From an uncultured Eubacteriales bacterium (GTDB lineage: Bacteria; Bacillota; Clostridia; Oscillospirales; Oscillospiraceae), in contig USQL01000004.1 of the NCBI GenBank assembly GCA_900556935.1, forward strand, positions 1 to 42,371: a stretch of 42,371 bases of DNA, in the 5' to 3' direction. Position 1 is the first letter of the stretch; the number at the start of each line of letters is the position of its first letter. The notes under the pieces were generated by a model that saw nothing but the letters and a program-made list of their open reading frames with translations, was not told where the DNA came from and ran no database searches. The position numbers were made by a program, and so were the translations under genes. This document shows positions 15,910 through 23,829 of the stretch, piece by piece.

Positions 15910-17217
15910 TTACTGTTTCCCTTCCGCCGCGTCCATATCTGCCAGGAATTTTTTGACACTGACCAGCTTGACCACGCAGGTGAAGACCTTCATGGCCAGC
16001 GTCAAATCCTCGTTGGAGGGGAAGGAGGGGGCGATGCGGATATTGCTGTCGTGGGGGTCCTTACCGTAGGGGTAGGTAGCACCGGCGCCGGTCAGGACCA
16101 GGCCCGCTTTTTTGCACCGGGAGACGATTTCCTTGGCGCAGCCATCCAGAGAGTCGAAGGAGACAAAGTAGCCGCCCTTGGGGTTGGTCCAGGTGCCGAT
16201 GCCCAGACCGCCCAGCTCCGATTCCAGGGTGTTCTGGACGATTTCAAACTTGGGCCGCAGGATGGCGGCGTGACGGCGCATGTGCTCCACCATGCCGTGG
16301 ATGTCCCCAAAGAACCGGACATGCCGCAGCTGATTGACCTTGTCGTGGCCGATGGTCTGGACCTTCATCTGGGCCCGGATGTCCACCAGGTTGTTCTGAG
16401 AGGCGGCCAAGGCGGAGATGCCGGAGCCGGGGAAGCTGATCTTGGAGGTGGAGGCAAACTTGTAGGCAAGGTCCGGGTTGCCCGCCCGCTTGCACTCCGC
16501 CAGAATCTCAATCAGATGGTCCTGGTCGTGGTCGTACAGGTGGTGGATGGTGTAGGCGTTGTCCCAGTAAATCCGGAAGTCCACGGCGGCGGGCTTTAAG
16601 CGGGCAAACCGCCGGACGGTCTCATCGGAATAGGAAATGCCCTGGGGGTTGGAGTACTTGGGGACACACCAGATGCCCTTAATGGAGGCATCGGAGGCCA
16701 CCAGCTTTTCCACCATATCCATATCCGGACCGGTGGGCAGCATGGGGATATTGATCATCTCAATGCCAAAATACTGGGTGATGGCAAAGTGCCGGTCGTA
16801 GCCGGGGACGGGGCACAGGAACTTGACCTTGTCCAGCTTGCACCAGGGGGTAGAGCCCATAACGCCGCTGATCATCGACCGGGCCACGGTATCGAACATC
16901 ACATTCAGGCTGGAGTTGCCGTAGATAATCACCTGGTCCGGCCGGACCTCCATCATGTCGGCCATCAGCTCCTTGCATTCCTCAATGCCGTCCAGCACGC
17001 CGTAGTTCCGGCAGTCGGTGCCATCCTCACAGGTCAGGTCACTGTCGCTGTTCAGAACGTCCATCATGCCCATGGACAAATTCAGCTGGGCCTGGCTGGG
17101 CTTGCCCCGGGCCATGTTCAGCGACAGCTTGCGGCTCTGATACTCGGTATATTCCGCTTTCAGGGTATCCTTCAGCTCCAAAAGCTCCTGGCGGTTCATT
17201 TCAGAATAGGGTTTCAT
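15910..17217 (-). CDS. Class I aspartate aminotransferase, subgroup Ic type
   Basis: The 435-residue product belongs to the PLP-dependent aminotransferases of the Asp_aminotransf (PF12897) type, the group that includes the mycobacterial aspartate aminotransferase Rv3722c. These enzymes exchange the amino group between aspartate and 2-oxoglutarate in the cytoplasm. Visible features are SLNMARGKPS near residue 30, CRNYGVLDGIEECKELMADM, IIYGNSSLNVMFD (PLP phosphate region), the VPKYSNPQG motif, FRIYWDNAY, and the PLP lysine in FASTSKISFPGSG. The ATG at 17217 follows CGGAGGTAGCT; the open frame extends nine codons further without a better signal. It is a single gene on the minus strand, unrelated to its neighbours. 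Confidence 0.88.
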   Translation of the reverse strand: MKPYSEMNRQELLELKDTLKAEYTEYQSRKLSLNMARGKPSQAQLNLSMGMMDVLNSDSDLTCEDGTDCRNYGVLDGIEECKELMADMMEVRPDQVIIYGNSSLNVMFDTVARSMISGVMGSTPWCKLDKVKFLCPVPGYDRHFAITQYFGIEMINIPMLPTGPDMDMVEKLVASDASIKGIWCVPKYSNPQGISYSDETVRRFARLKPAAVDFRIYWDNAYTIHHLYDHDQDHLIEILAECKRAGNPDLAYKFASTSKISFPGSGISALAASQNNLVDIRAQMKVQTIGHDKVNQLRHVRFFGDIHGMVEHMRRHAAILRPKFEIVQNTLESELGGLGIGTWTNPKGGYFVSFDSLDGCAKEIVSRCKKAGLVLTGAGATYPYGKDPHDSNIRIAPSFPSNEDLTLAMKVFTCVVKLVSVKKFLADMDAAEGKQ

Positions 17218-17275
17218 AGCTACCTCCGAATGATGAATTTGCAAGTTAAAAACTCGCTTCTTGCAGTTTACCTAT

Positions 17276-17304
17276 ATCATACTCCGAAACATCCAAAATT
17301 TCAA
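17276..17304 (-). promoter_or_regulatory. Promoter of the aminotransferase gene
   Basis: On the minus strand TTGAAA, a 17-base spacer and TATGAT lie about 60 nt before the start codon. Identification is by consensus and spacing. Confidence 0.6.
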
Positions 17305-17419
17305 TGGGCAATATCCATAGACTCCGAAGGAAAAGCGCAAAAATTATGCATATCCTGCACAGCCGCTTCGGCAAACAGGCACGTAAACCCTTTTTTCACA
17401 ATCCGTCATCATTCCTCAC

Positions 17420-17448
17420 TTGACAAACCGTCCGTCGGCACATATAAT
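17420..17448 (+). promoter_or_regulatory. Consensus promoter in front of the HEPN gene
   Basis: TTGACA, a 17-base spacer and TATAAT are a perfect match to the sigma-A consensus. Transcription would start near 17455, about 80 nt before the Abi_2 gene. Such a strong promoter for a single Abi gene fits a need for a highly expressed leader RNA. Confidence 0.75.
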
Positions 17449-17454
17449 ATTCCC

Positions 17455-17519
17455 AACAGGACCTCCCGCACCTCTCCACGGCAACGTGTGATGTGTCCCA
17501 GGGAGGGCATTTTTTATTT
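17455..17519 (+). ncRNA. Candidate small structured RNA upstream of the Abi_2/HEPN gene
   Basis: The predicted transcript leader can fold with an outer 6-bp stem (CCTCCC 17462-17467 with GGGAGG 17501-17506) and an inner hairpin CACG-GCAA-CGTG (17477-17488) closed by a GNRA tetraloop. The outer stem is followed directly by GCATTTTTTATTT, like an intrinsic terminator. A strong promoter, a short structured RNA of about 65 nt and a terminator-like end before a HEPN toxin-type gene resemble RNA-antitoxin arrangements reported for AbiF-like proteins. It could also be just a terminator or attenuator in the mRNA leader. This is inference from sequence only. Confidence 0.4.
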
Positions 17520-17533
17520 CTGGGGAGATAGAT

Positions 17534-18394
17534 ATGGCCCAGCTGAAACAACCCACAACCTATCAAGAGCAGATCGAACTTCTGAAAAGCAGGAATATTC
17601 AAATTCACGATGCAGCACTCTGCGCTGCCGTCCTTGAAAATGTAAATTACTATCGGTTTACCGCATATTTTCTGCCCTTTAAGCAAAGTAACGGCCTGTA
17701 TCGTGAAGGGACGCAGTTTGCACAGGTATACCAGATTTATGAGTTTGACCGGAAGCTTCGCAGTGTCCTGTTTGCAGCTCTCGAAGAAATTGAGATTTAT
17801 CTTCGAGCCAAGATCGCATATTTTCACGCACATAAATACGGTGCGGAGGGATATATGGATGCGTCTAATTTTTCTGAGAAACATCAGGAAGACAAATTCA
17901 AGGAAAATCTGCATCGGGAGATCATCAGCAACCAGCGTTCCGCATTTGTAGCCCACCATCAAGAGAAATACGAGGGGCATTTCCCCATCTGGGCTGTTGT
18001 TGAACTGTTTAGCTTTGGCATGTTGTCCCGATTCTATAGCGACTTAAAGACATGTGACCAAAAGCAACTTGCGAAGGCGCTGTATGGGACGGTTCCCAAA
18101 AATGTATCCAGTTGGCTGCGCTGTTGTACAGATCTCCGCAACATCTGCGCCCACTATGGCCGACTTTACTACAGAATATTTCCCGCGACCCCAGCAAATG
18201 TTGATGCGGATTCTCTTCAAAGAACTCAGCTTTGGGGTGCGGTATTAGCAGTGCGGGCATTGTATCCCGATGGTGAACGTTGGAACCACGAGGTTTTACC
18301 GCACATTTCAGCCCTGTTTGAGGAATACATCGATAGTATCACGTTGGAGCATATTGGTTTTCCGGAGGATTGGGAAGCAAAACTTTGCCGTTAA
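17534..18394 (+). CDS. Abi_2 (AbiD/AbiF-like) HEPN-domain protein
   Basis: The 286-residue product belongs to the Abi_2 family (PF07751), whose AbiD and AbiF members stop phage infection in lactococci. Visible family features are the NVNYYRFTAYFLPF stretch near 37, FDRKLRSVLFAALEEIEIYLRAKIAYFH near 71-98, IWAVVELFSFGMLSRFYSDL near 152, and LRNICAHYGRLYYR near 201. Two R-x(4-6)-H motifs of HEPN ribonucleases are present: R91-x6-H98 and R202-N-x3-H207. It therefore probably cuts RNA when activated, acting as an abortive-infection or toxin protein in the cytoplasm. GGGGAG precedes the ATG by six bases. Base use is visibly less GC-rich than in neighbouring genes, which suggests horizontal gain. 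No other defence gene lies next to it. Confidence 0.82.
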   Translation: MAQLKQPTTYQEQIELLKSRNIQIHDAALCAAVLENVNYYRFTAYFLPFKQSNGLYREGTQFAQVYQIYEFDRKLRSVLFAALEEIEIYLRAKIAYFHAHKYGAEGYMDASNFSEKHQEDKFKENLHREIISNQRSAFVAHHQEKYEGHFPIWAVVELFSFGMLSRFYSDLKTCDQKQLAKALYGTVPKNVSSWLRCCTDLRNICAHYGRLYYRIFPATPANVDADSLQRTQLWGAVLAVRALYPDGERWNHEVLPHISALFEEYIDSITLEHIGFPEDWEAKLCR

Positions 18395-18402
18395 ATCGTC
18401 AA

Positions 18403-18428
18403 GGGCATGGGACGCACAGCCCATGCCC
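18403..18428 (+). terminator. Hairpin after the HEPN gene
   Basis: A 9-bp perfect stem GGGCATGGG/CCCATGCCC with an 8-nt loop lies 8 nt after the stop. There is no clear T-run, so termination efficiency is doubtful. Confidence 0.5.
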
Positions 18429-18508
18429 TGCATAGAGCGGGGCTGACATTTGTTTATCTGTAGTTTACGTAACATTCAGGATGGTCGCTGCTTTCAATTT
18501 CCTTCTCA

Positions 18509-18538
18509 TTGACACATTCTGTTCCCCTGTGGTATAAT
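18509..18538 (+). promoter_or_regulatory. Promoter of the polysaccharide operon
   Basis: TTGACA, an 18-base spacer and TATAAT lie about 30 nt before the first gene, the GT4 glycosyltransferase. AAAGGGGG serves as its ribosome binding site. Confidence 0.7.
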
Positions 18539-18567
18539 CAGGCTGGTATAAAAGGGGGAGAAAGCCT

Positions 18568-19683
18568 ATGGATGAAAAAGAAAGGCCCCGCATTTTGTTT
18601 CTGGCCAACGTGCCGTCGCCCTATCGGGTGGCGTTTTTTGATGAACTCAGCACTTCCTGCGATTTAACCGTGCTCTATCAGCTCCACGCCTCGGCGGAGC
18701 GGGACAAGCAGTGGGCCGCGCCCCAGCGGGGGCAGTATCAGGCCGTCTTTCTCCGGGGGCACTCCACCGATGTGGACAAGGCCATCTGCCCCGGGGTTCT
18801 CAGCTGGCTTACCCGGGAGTGGGATGCCATTATTATCTGCGGCAACTCCTCCCCTACGGAGCTCATGGCCATTTTCTGGTGCAAGCTTCGCCACATTCCC
18901 TACTGTCTGGAGGCGGACGGTGCCTTTGTAAAGGAGGGCGGCGGAGCCAAGGAATGGCTGAAACGCCGGAGCATCCGGGGGGCAGCGCTCTATTTTTCCA
19001 CCTGTCGGGAGCTGGACCGCTATTATCTGCACTACGGTGCCGAGGCAGGTGCCATTCGGCGGTATCACTTCTCCTCCCTGCAAAAGCGCGACATTCTGCC
19101 CGCCCCCATCTCCTGGGAGGAAAAGGCGCATTACCGGAAGAAGCTCCAGATTCCGGAGGACAAAATGCTCCTGGCCGTGGGCCAGTTCATCCCCCGAAAG
19201 GGCTTTGACGTGCTCTTAAACGCCGCCAACACCATGGACAAGCACATCGGCATCTATATTGTGGGCGGTGAGCCTACGGAGGAATACCTGACCTTTGCCA
19301 GGGAAAACGACCTGACCAATGTGCACTTTGTGGGCTTTAAAACCAAGGAAGCCCTGGAAGACTACTATCTGGCCGCGGACCTGTTCGTCCACCCCACCCG
19401 GGAGGATATCTGGGGCCTTGTGGTGGCCGAGGCCATGTCCTACGGTCTGGGAGTCGTCACCACCGACCGGTGCAACGCCGGTCTGGAGCTGATTGAAAAC
19501 GGGAAAAACGGCTATCTCGTGCCGGTAGACGATGTCCACGCCCTGCGTCAGGCCCTTAGCGAAGCCATCGTCCACAGCGCCGCCCTGGGGGCCGCCGCGC
19601 TGGAAACCATCCGCCCCTACACCATTGAAGCCATGGCCGCCGACCACCTGCGCATTCTGGCGGACCGAAAGAAAGGACAGTAA
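18568..19683 (+). CDS. GT4-family glycosyltransferase
   Basis: The 371-residue product has the GT-B fold of family 4 glycosyltransferases. The N-terminal domain begins ILFLANVPSPYRVAFFDEL. The C-terminal domain has AVGQFIPRKGFDVLL near residue 207 and the donor-site E-x7-E motif in EDIWGLVVAEAM near 276. It transfers a sugar from a nucleotide donor to a lipid-linked or growing glycan at the inner face of the membrane. The next genes make UDP-L-FucNAc, so it may be the transferase that uses FucNAc, as WbuB-type enzymes do; this is inferred from context. It is the first gene of the operon, and capE follows after 2 nt. Confidence 0.82.
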   Translation: MDEKERPRILFLANVPSPYRVAFFDELSTSCDLTVLYQLHASAERDKQWAAPQRGQYQAVFLRGHSTDVDKAICPGVLSWLTREWDAIIICGNSSPTELMAIFWCKLRHIPYCLEADGAFVKEGGGAKEWLKRRSIRGAALYFSTCRELDRYYLHYGAEAGAIRRYHFSSLQKRDILPAPISWEEKAHYRKKLQIPEDKMLLAVGQFIPRKGFDVLLNAANTMDKHIGIYIVGGEPTEEYLTFARENDLTNVHFVGFKTKEALEDYYLAADLFVHPTREDIWGLVVAEAMSYGLGVVTTDRCNAGLELIENGKNGYLVPVDDVHALRQALSEAIVHSAALGAAALETIRPYTIEAMAADHLRILADRKKGQ

Positions 19684-19685
19684 CT

Positions 19686-20732
19686 ATGTCAGAATTTTCC
19701 GGCGCAACCCTGATGATTACCGGTGGTACCGGCTCCTTCGGCAACACCGTTTTAAAGCATTTCCTGGACACCGATATTGGCCAGATCCGCATTTTCTCCC
19801 GGGATGAGAAAAAGCAAGACGATATGCGCCATCTGCTCCAGGCCACCCATCCGGGCACCGCTCACAAGGTCAAATTCTATGTAGGCGATGTGCGGGACCC
19901 CCAGTCCATCCGGGATGCCATGCCCGGGGTTGACTATATCTTTCACGCCGCTGCCTTAAAGCAGGTGCCCTCCTGCGAGTTTTTCCCCATGCAGGCGGTG
20001 AAGACCAACGTAGAGGGCACCGACAATATGCTCCACGCCGCCATTGATGCCGGGGTCAAGCGGGTGGTCTGCCTGTCCACCGACAAGGCCGCCTACCCCA
20101 TCAACGCCATGGGCATCTCCAAGGCCATGATGGAGCACGTGATTTACGCCAACGCTCGGGTCGCCGCCGAGCGGGGCGGCACCACCATCTGCTGCACCCG
20201 CTACGGTAACGTCATGTGCTCCCGGGGAAGCGTCATCCCCCTGTTCATCGACCAGATTCACGCCGGAAGCCCCATCACCATTACGGACCCCAATATGACC
20301 CGATTCCTCATGAACCTGGACGAGGCGGTAGACCTGGTGAAATTCGCCTTTACCAACGCCAACCCCGGGGACCTGTTCATCCAGAAGGCGGATGCCTCCA
20401 CCATCGGAGACCTGGCAAAGGCCGTCCAGCAGCTCTTCGGCGACACCGGCACCAACATCATCGGCACCCGCCACGGGGAAAAGCTCTGCGAAACCCTGAT
20501 GACCCGGGAGGAGCGTCTCCGGGCCGAGGACATGGGCAACTATTTCCGGGTGGCCGCCGACAGCCGGGACTTAAACTACGATAAATTTGTGGTGGAGGGC
20601 CAGGTCCACACCCAGGCCGACGAGTCCTACACCAGCCACAACACCACCCGCCTGGATGTGGAAGGGACCGTGAAAAAACTCCTGACCACGGACTATGTCC
20701 GGGAGGAGCTGGCCGGCATCCGCCACAGCTGA
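19686..20732 (+). CDS. capE: UDP-GlcNAc 4,6-dehydratase/5-epimerase (CapE type)
   Basis: CapE starts the UDP-L-FucNAc pathway by turning UDP-GlcNAc into a 4-keto-6-deoxy sugar and inverting C5. The 348-residue product is a short extended-SDR protein. It has the NAD motif TGGTGSFG at 13-20 and VFHAAALKQVP-like region IFHAAALKQVPSCE. NAMGISK has Met in place of the usual SDR tyrosine before the x3-Lys, as known for the CapE/WbjB group. The NMTRFLM substrate loop is also present. Its neighbours CapG and CapF complete the same three-enzyme pathway, which strongly supports CapE rather than a FlaA1/PseB dehydratase. The hexapeptide acyltransferase gene follows after 12 nt. Confidence 0.87.
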   Translation: MSEFSGATLMITGGTGSFGNTVLKHFLDTDIGQIRIFSRDEKKQDDMRHLLQATHPGTAHKVKFYVGDVRDPQSIRDAMPGVDYIFHAAALKQVPSCEFFPMQAVKTNVEGTDNMLHAAIDAGVKRVVCLSTDKAAYPINAMGISKAMMEHVIYANARVAAERGGTTICCTRYGNVMCSRGSVIPLFIDQIHAGSPITITDPNMTRFLMNLDEAVDLVKFAFTNANPGDLFIQKADASTIGDLAKAVQQLFGDTGTNIIGTRHGEKLCETLMTREERLRAEDMGNYFRVAADSRDLNYDKFVVEGQVHTQADESYTSHNTTRLDVEGTVKKLLTTDYVREELAGIRHS

Positions 20733-20744
20733 GAGAGGCGGGCC

Positions 20745-21419
20745 ATGGACAGACAGAAAATCCTCGCCCTGACCCAGCGCCACCGGGGCCTGTTCCGGTT
20801 TTTCTTTGCCCTGCACAACCGGTTTCCCTTTGTCAACCGCTGGCAGGGGAAGCTCAACGCCCGAATCGGCCTTGCCTATCTCAAAGGCTGCCGCATCACC
20901 GGCGGCACCGGAAACACCCTGATTGTGGAGGACTACGCGCGGCTTATCAATTGCCGCTTCCACTTTGAGGGCACCGGAAACACCGTCCGTATCGGGAAGC
21001 GCTGCTACTGCAATCAAGCGGATTTCTGGATTGAGGACAGCGGCAATACCGTCTCTTTGGGGGAGCACACCTATCTGGCCGGTGAAATTCAGCTGGCCGT
21101 CATGGAGGGCACCGCCATTTCTATCGGAAGGGACTGCCTGTTCTCCTCCCCCGTCAAAATTCGCACCGGCGACTCCCACTCTTTGCTGCAAAAATCCACC
21201 GGCCGGCGCATCAACCCTTCCCAGTCCGTCACCATCGGAAACCACGTCTGGGTGGGCACGGACACAACCATTCTCAAAGGGGTATCCGTTGCCGATAGCT
21301 GTGTAGTCGGTGCCGGTTCCCTGCTGTGCAAAACATACGAAAACCCCAACTGCGTTCTGGCCGGTGTCCCTGCCAAGGAGGTCCGGCAGGATGTGGACTG
21401 GACCATTGAGCGAATTTAA
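20745..21419 (+). CDS. Left-handed beta-helix acyltransferase
   Basis: The 224-residue product is built of hexapeptide repeats. Two copies of a GTGNTxxI-like pattern occur near residues 55 and 79, and NHVWVGTDTTILKGVSVAD occurs near 168, with a C-terminal LAGVPAKEV signature. These are trimeric acyl- or acetyltransferases of the maltose/galactoside/serine acetyltransferase type. The context in a CapE-CapG-CapF operon suggests it decorates the surface polysaccharide with acetyl groups, but its substrate is not known. GAGAGGCGGG provides a modest ribosome binding site. A basic, hydrophobic N-terminal segment (about 15-35) precedes the helix. Confidence 0.8.
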   Translation: MDRQKILALTQRHRGLFRFFFALHNRFPFVNRWQGKLNARIGLAYLKGCRITGGTGNTLIVEDYARLINCRFHFEGTGNTVRIGKRCYCNQADFWIEDSGNTVSLGEHTYLAGEIQLAVMEGTAISIGRDCLFSSPVKIRTGDSHSLLQKSTGRRINPSQSVTIGNHVWVGTDTTILKGVSVADSCVVGAGSLLCKTYENPNCVLAGVPAKEVRQDVDWTIERI

Positions 21420-21440
21420 AGAAAGCGATTGGAGAAAATC

Positions 21441-22616
21441 ATGGCAGATTACACGGATGTATCCTTTCAGAACAACGGGAAGCTGAAGCTTCTGATCATC
21501 GTCGGCACCCGGCCCGAGATTATCCGTCTGGCCGCGGTCATCAACAAAACCCGCCGGTATTTCGACGTGATTCTGGCCCACACCGGCCAGAACTACGACT
21601 ATAACCTAAACGGCATTTTCTTCCACGACCTGTGCCTCAAGGACCCGGAGGTCTACCTGAACGCCGTGGGGGCCGATTTGGGCGAGACCATGGGCAATAT
21701 CATTTCCGAGTCCTATAAGCTCATGGCCGCCATCCGGCCCGACGCGGTGCTGGTGCTGGGGGATACCAACAGCTGCCTGAGCGTCATCGGCGCCAAGCGG
21801 CTGCACATCCCCATCTTCCACATGGAGGCAGGCAACCGCTGCAAGGATGAGTGCCTGCCGGAGGAGACCAACCGCCGGATTGTGGACATCATCTCCGACG
21901 TAAACATGGCCTACTCCGAGCACGCCCGCCGGTACTTAGCGGACACCGGCCTCCCCAGGGAGCGAACCTACGTCACCGGCTCCCCCATGGCGGAGGTGCT
22001 GCACCAGAACCTGCCGCAGATCGAAAACTCCGATATCCACGCCCGGCTGGGGCTCACCAAGGGAAAGTATATCCTGTTGTCTGCCCACCGGGAGGAGAAC
22101 ATCGACACGGAGAAGAACTTTCTGTCCCTGTTCACCGCCATCAACAAAATGGCCGAAAAATACGACATGCCCATTCTCTATTCCTGCCATCCCCGCTCCC
22201 GGAAGCGCCTGGAACAGACCGGCTTCCGGCTGGACCGGCGGGTGATTCAGCACGAGCCCCTGGGCTTCCACGACTACAACTGCCTTCAAATGAACGCCTT
22301 CTGCGTGGTGTCCGACTCCGGCACCCTGCCGGAGGAGAGCAGCTTCTTCACCTCCGTGGGCCATCCCTTCCCCGCCGTGTGCATCCGCACCTCTACGGAA
22401 CGGCCCGAATCTCTGGACAAGGCGGGCTTCATTCTCTCCGGCATCGACGAAAAGGGCCTGTTGCAGGCCGTGGACGTGGCTGTAGAGATGGTAAAGGACG
22501 GCTGCTACGGCCTGCCCGTCCCCAACTACGTGGACGAGAACGTCTCGGACAAGGTGGTCAAAATCATCCAGAGCTACGTAGGCGTGGTCAATAAGATGGT
22601 CTGGAGAAAGGGCTGA
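21441..22616 (+). CDS. capG: UDP-sugar 2-epimerase of the WecB/CapG type
   Basis: The 391-residue product is a non-hydrolysing UDP-GlcNAc 2-epimerase homologue. It shows IIVGTRPEIIRLAAV near residue 19, HTGQNYDYNL, VLVLGDTNSCLS, FHMEAGNRC, PEETNRRIVD, and SDSGTLPEESSF near 288, all family hallmarks. In UDP-L-FucNAc synthesis CapG (FnlC, WbjD) inverts C2 of UDP-L-pneumosamine to give UDP-L-FucNAc. Placement between CapE and CapF supports this over a WecB role in UDP-ManNAc synthesis. The start is ATG 21441 with GGAG 7 nt upstream; a TTG four codons earlier overlaps that signal. CapF follows after 5 nt. Confidence 0.87.
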   Translation: MADYTDVSFQNNGKLKLLIIVGTRPEIIRLAAVINKTRRYFDVILAHTGQNYDYNLNGIFFHDLCLKDPEVYLNAVGADLGETMGNIISESYKLMAAIRPDAVLVLGDTNSCLSVIGAKRLHIPIFHMEAGNRCKDECLPEETNRRIVDIISDVNMAYSEHARRYLADTGLPRERTYVTGSPMAEVLHQNLPQIENSDIHARLGLTKGKYILLSAHREENIDTEKNFLSLFTAINKMAEKYDMPILYSCHPRSRKRLEQTGFRLDRRVIQHEPLGFHDYNCLQMNAFCVVSDSGTLPEESSFFTSVGHPFPAVCIRTSTERPESLDKAGFILSGIDEKGLLQAVDVAVEMVKDGCYGLPVPNYVDENVSDKVVKIIQSYVGVVNKMVWRKG

Positions 22617-22621
22617 TTTTT

Positions 22622-23818
22622 GTGAACATTCTTGTGACAGGGGCCAAGGGCATGGTGGGCACCGCCCTGGTTTCCAATCTGAAAAACCTGCGGGACGGCA
22701 AAAACCGCACCCGCCCCGGGCTGTCCATCGGGGAAATCTACGAATACGACCGAGACTCCACCCCGGAGGAGCTGGATGCCTTCTGCCAGAGCGCGGACTT
22801 TGTCTTCAACCTGGCGGGGGTCAACCGTCCGGAAAACCCGGAGGATTTTATGAAGGGCAACTTTGGCTTTGCCTCTCAGCTGCTGAACACCCTGAAGCGC
22901 CACGGCAATTCCGCCCCCATTATGCTCTCCTCCTCCATTCAGGCCACCCTTTCCGGCCGCTTTGGAACCAGCGAATACGGCCGCAGCAAAAAGGCCGGGG
23001 AGGAGCTGTTCTTTGACTATGCCCGGGAAACCGGGGCCCCGGTCTATGTCTACCGCTTCCCCAACCTCATGGGCCACAGCCGCCCCAACTACAACAGCGC
23101 CGTCTCCACCTTCTGCTGGGCCGTGGCAAACGGCCAGCCCTTTACCGTCAACGATCCCTCCACCCAGCTGGAGCTTCTGTACATCGACGACCTGATGGAG
23201 GGCATGTTCGACCTGCTGGAGGGAAAGCCCCAGCGCTGTGAATTCGAGGGCGTGGAAACCGTCCTCACCCCCCAGGGCCGCTACTGCTGCGTCCCCGTGA
23301 CCCACAAGGTGACACTGGGGGAAATTGTGGAGCTACTCCAATCCTTCAAGGCTCAGCCGGAGACCCTGCTGATGCCCCCCATCCCGGAGGGAAGCTTTGC
23401 CAAAAAGCTCTACTCCCTGTATTTAACCTATCTGCCCACGGACAAATTCCGCTTCCCCCTCAAAATGAACGCGGATGACCGGGGAAGCTTTACTGAGCTG
23501 CTGCACACAAAGGACTGCGGCCAGGTCAGCATCAATATTTCAAAGCCCGGCATCACCAAGGGCCAGCACTGGCACAATTCCAAGTGGGAGCTTTTCATCG
23601 TAGTCCAGGGCCGGGCCCTCATCCGGGAACGGAACATCCACACGGGAGAAACCGTGAAATTCCAGGTCAGCGGCGACAAAATCGAGGCCGTCCACATGAT
23701 TCCCGGCTGGACCCACAGCATTGAAAACCTGTCCGAAACGGAAAACCTGGTGACGGTGATGACCTGCAACGAAATCTTTGACCCCAAGCGGCCCGACACC
23801 TTCTTTGAACCCGTATAG
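22622..23818 (+). CDS. capF: Bifunctional CapF: SDR reductase with C-terminal cupin
   Basis: CapF makes the second step of the UDP-L-FucNAc route: the cupin part epimerises C3 of the CapE product and the SDR part reduces C4 with NADPH. The 398-residue product has the nucleotide motif TGAKGMVG near the N terminus and the catalytic SSSIQATL...YGRSKKAGE (Y-x3-K) near residues 101-125. The cupin domain runs from about 275 with the metal-binding KGQHWHNSKWELF near 315. Length and two-domain layout match the staphylococcal enzyme. The start is GTG 22622; the only upstream Shine-Dalgarno-like sequence is the weak GGAGAAAGGG inside capG, so translation may be coupled to capG. Confidence 0.92.
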   Translation: MNILVTGAKGMVGTALVSNLKNLRDGKNRTRPGLSIGEIYEYDRDSTPEELDAFCQSADFVFNLAGVNRPENPEDFMKGNFGFASQLLNTLKRHGNSAPIMLSSSIQATLSGRFGTSEYGRSKKAGEELFFDYARETGAPVYVYRFPNLMGHSRPNYNSAVSTFCWAVANGQPFTVNDPSTQLELLYIDDLMEGMFDLLEGKPQRCEFEGVETVLTPQGRYCCVPVTHKVTLGEIVELLQSFKAQPETLLMPPIPEGSFAKKLYSLYLTYLPTDKFRFPLKMNADDRGSFTELLHTKDCGQVSINISKPGITKGQHWHNSKWELFIVVQGRALIRERNIHTGETVKFQVSGDKIEAVHMIPGWTHSIENLSETENLVTVMTCNEIFDPKRPDTFFEPV

Positions 23819-23829
23819 GAGGCTTGCTT

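Noticed and set aside
17455..17519. Classic type III (ToxN/ToxI) antitoxin repeat array
   Set aside because: There are no tandem repeats in the leader, and the protein is Abi_2/HEPN, not ToxN-like. Only a single structured unit is proposed.
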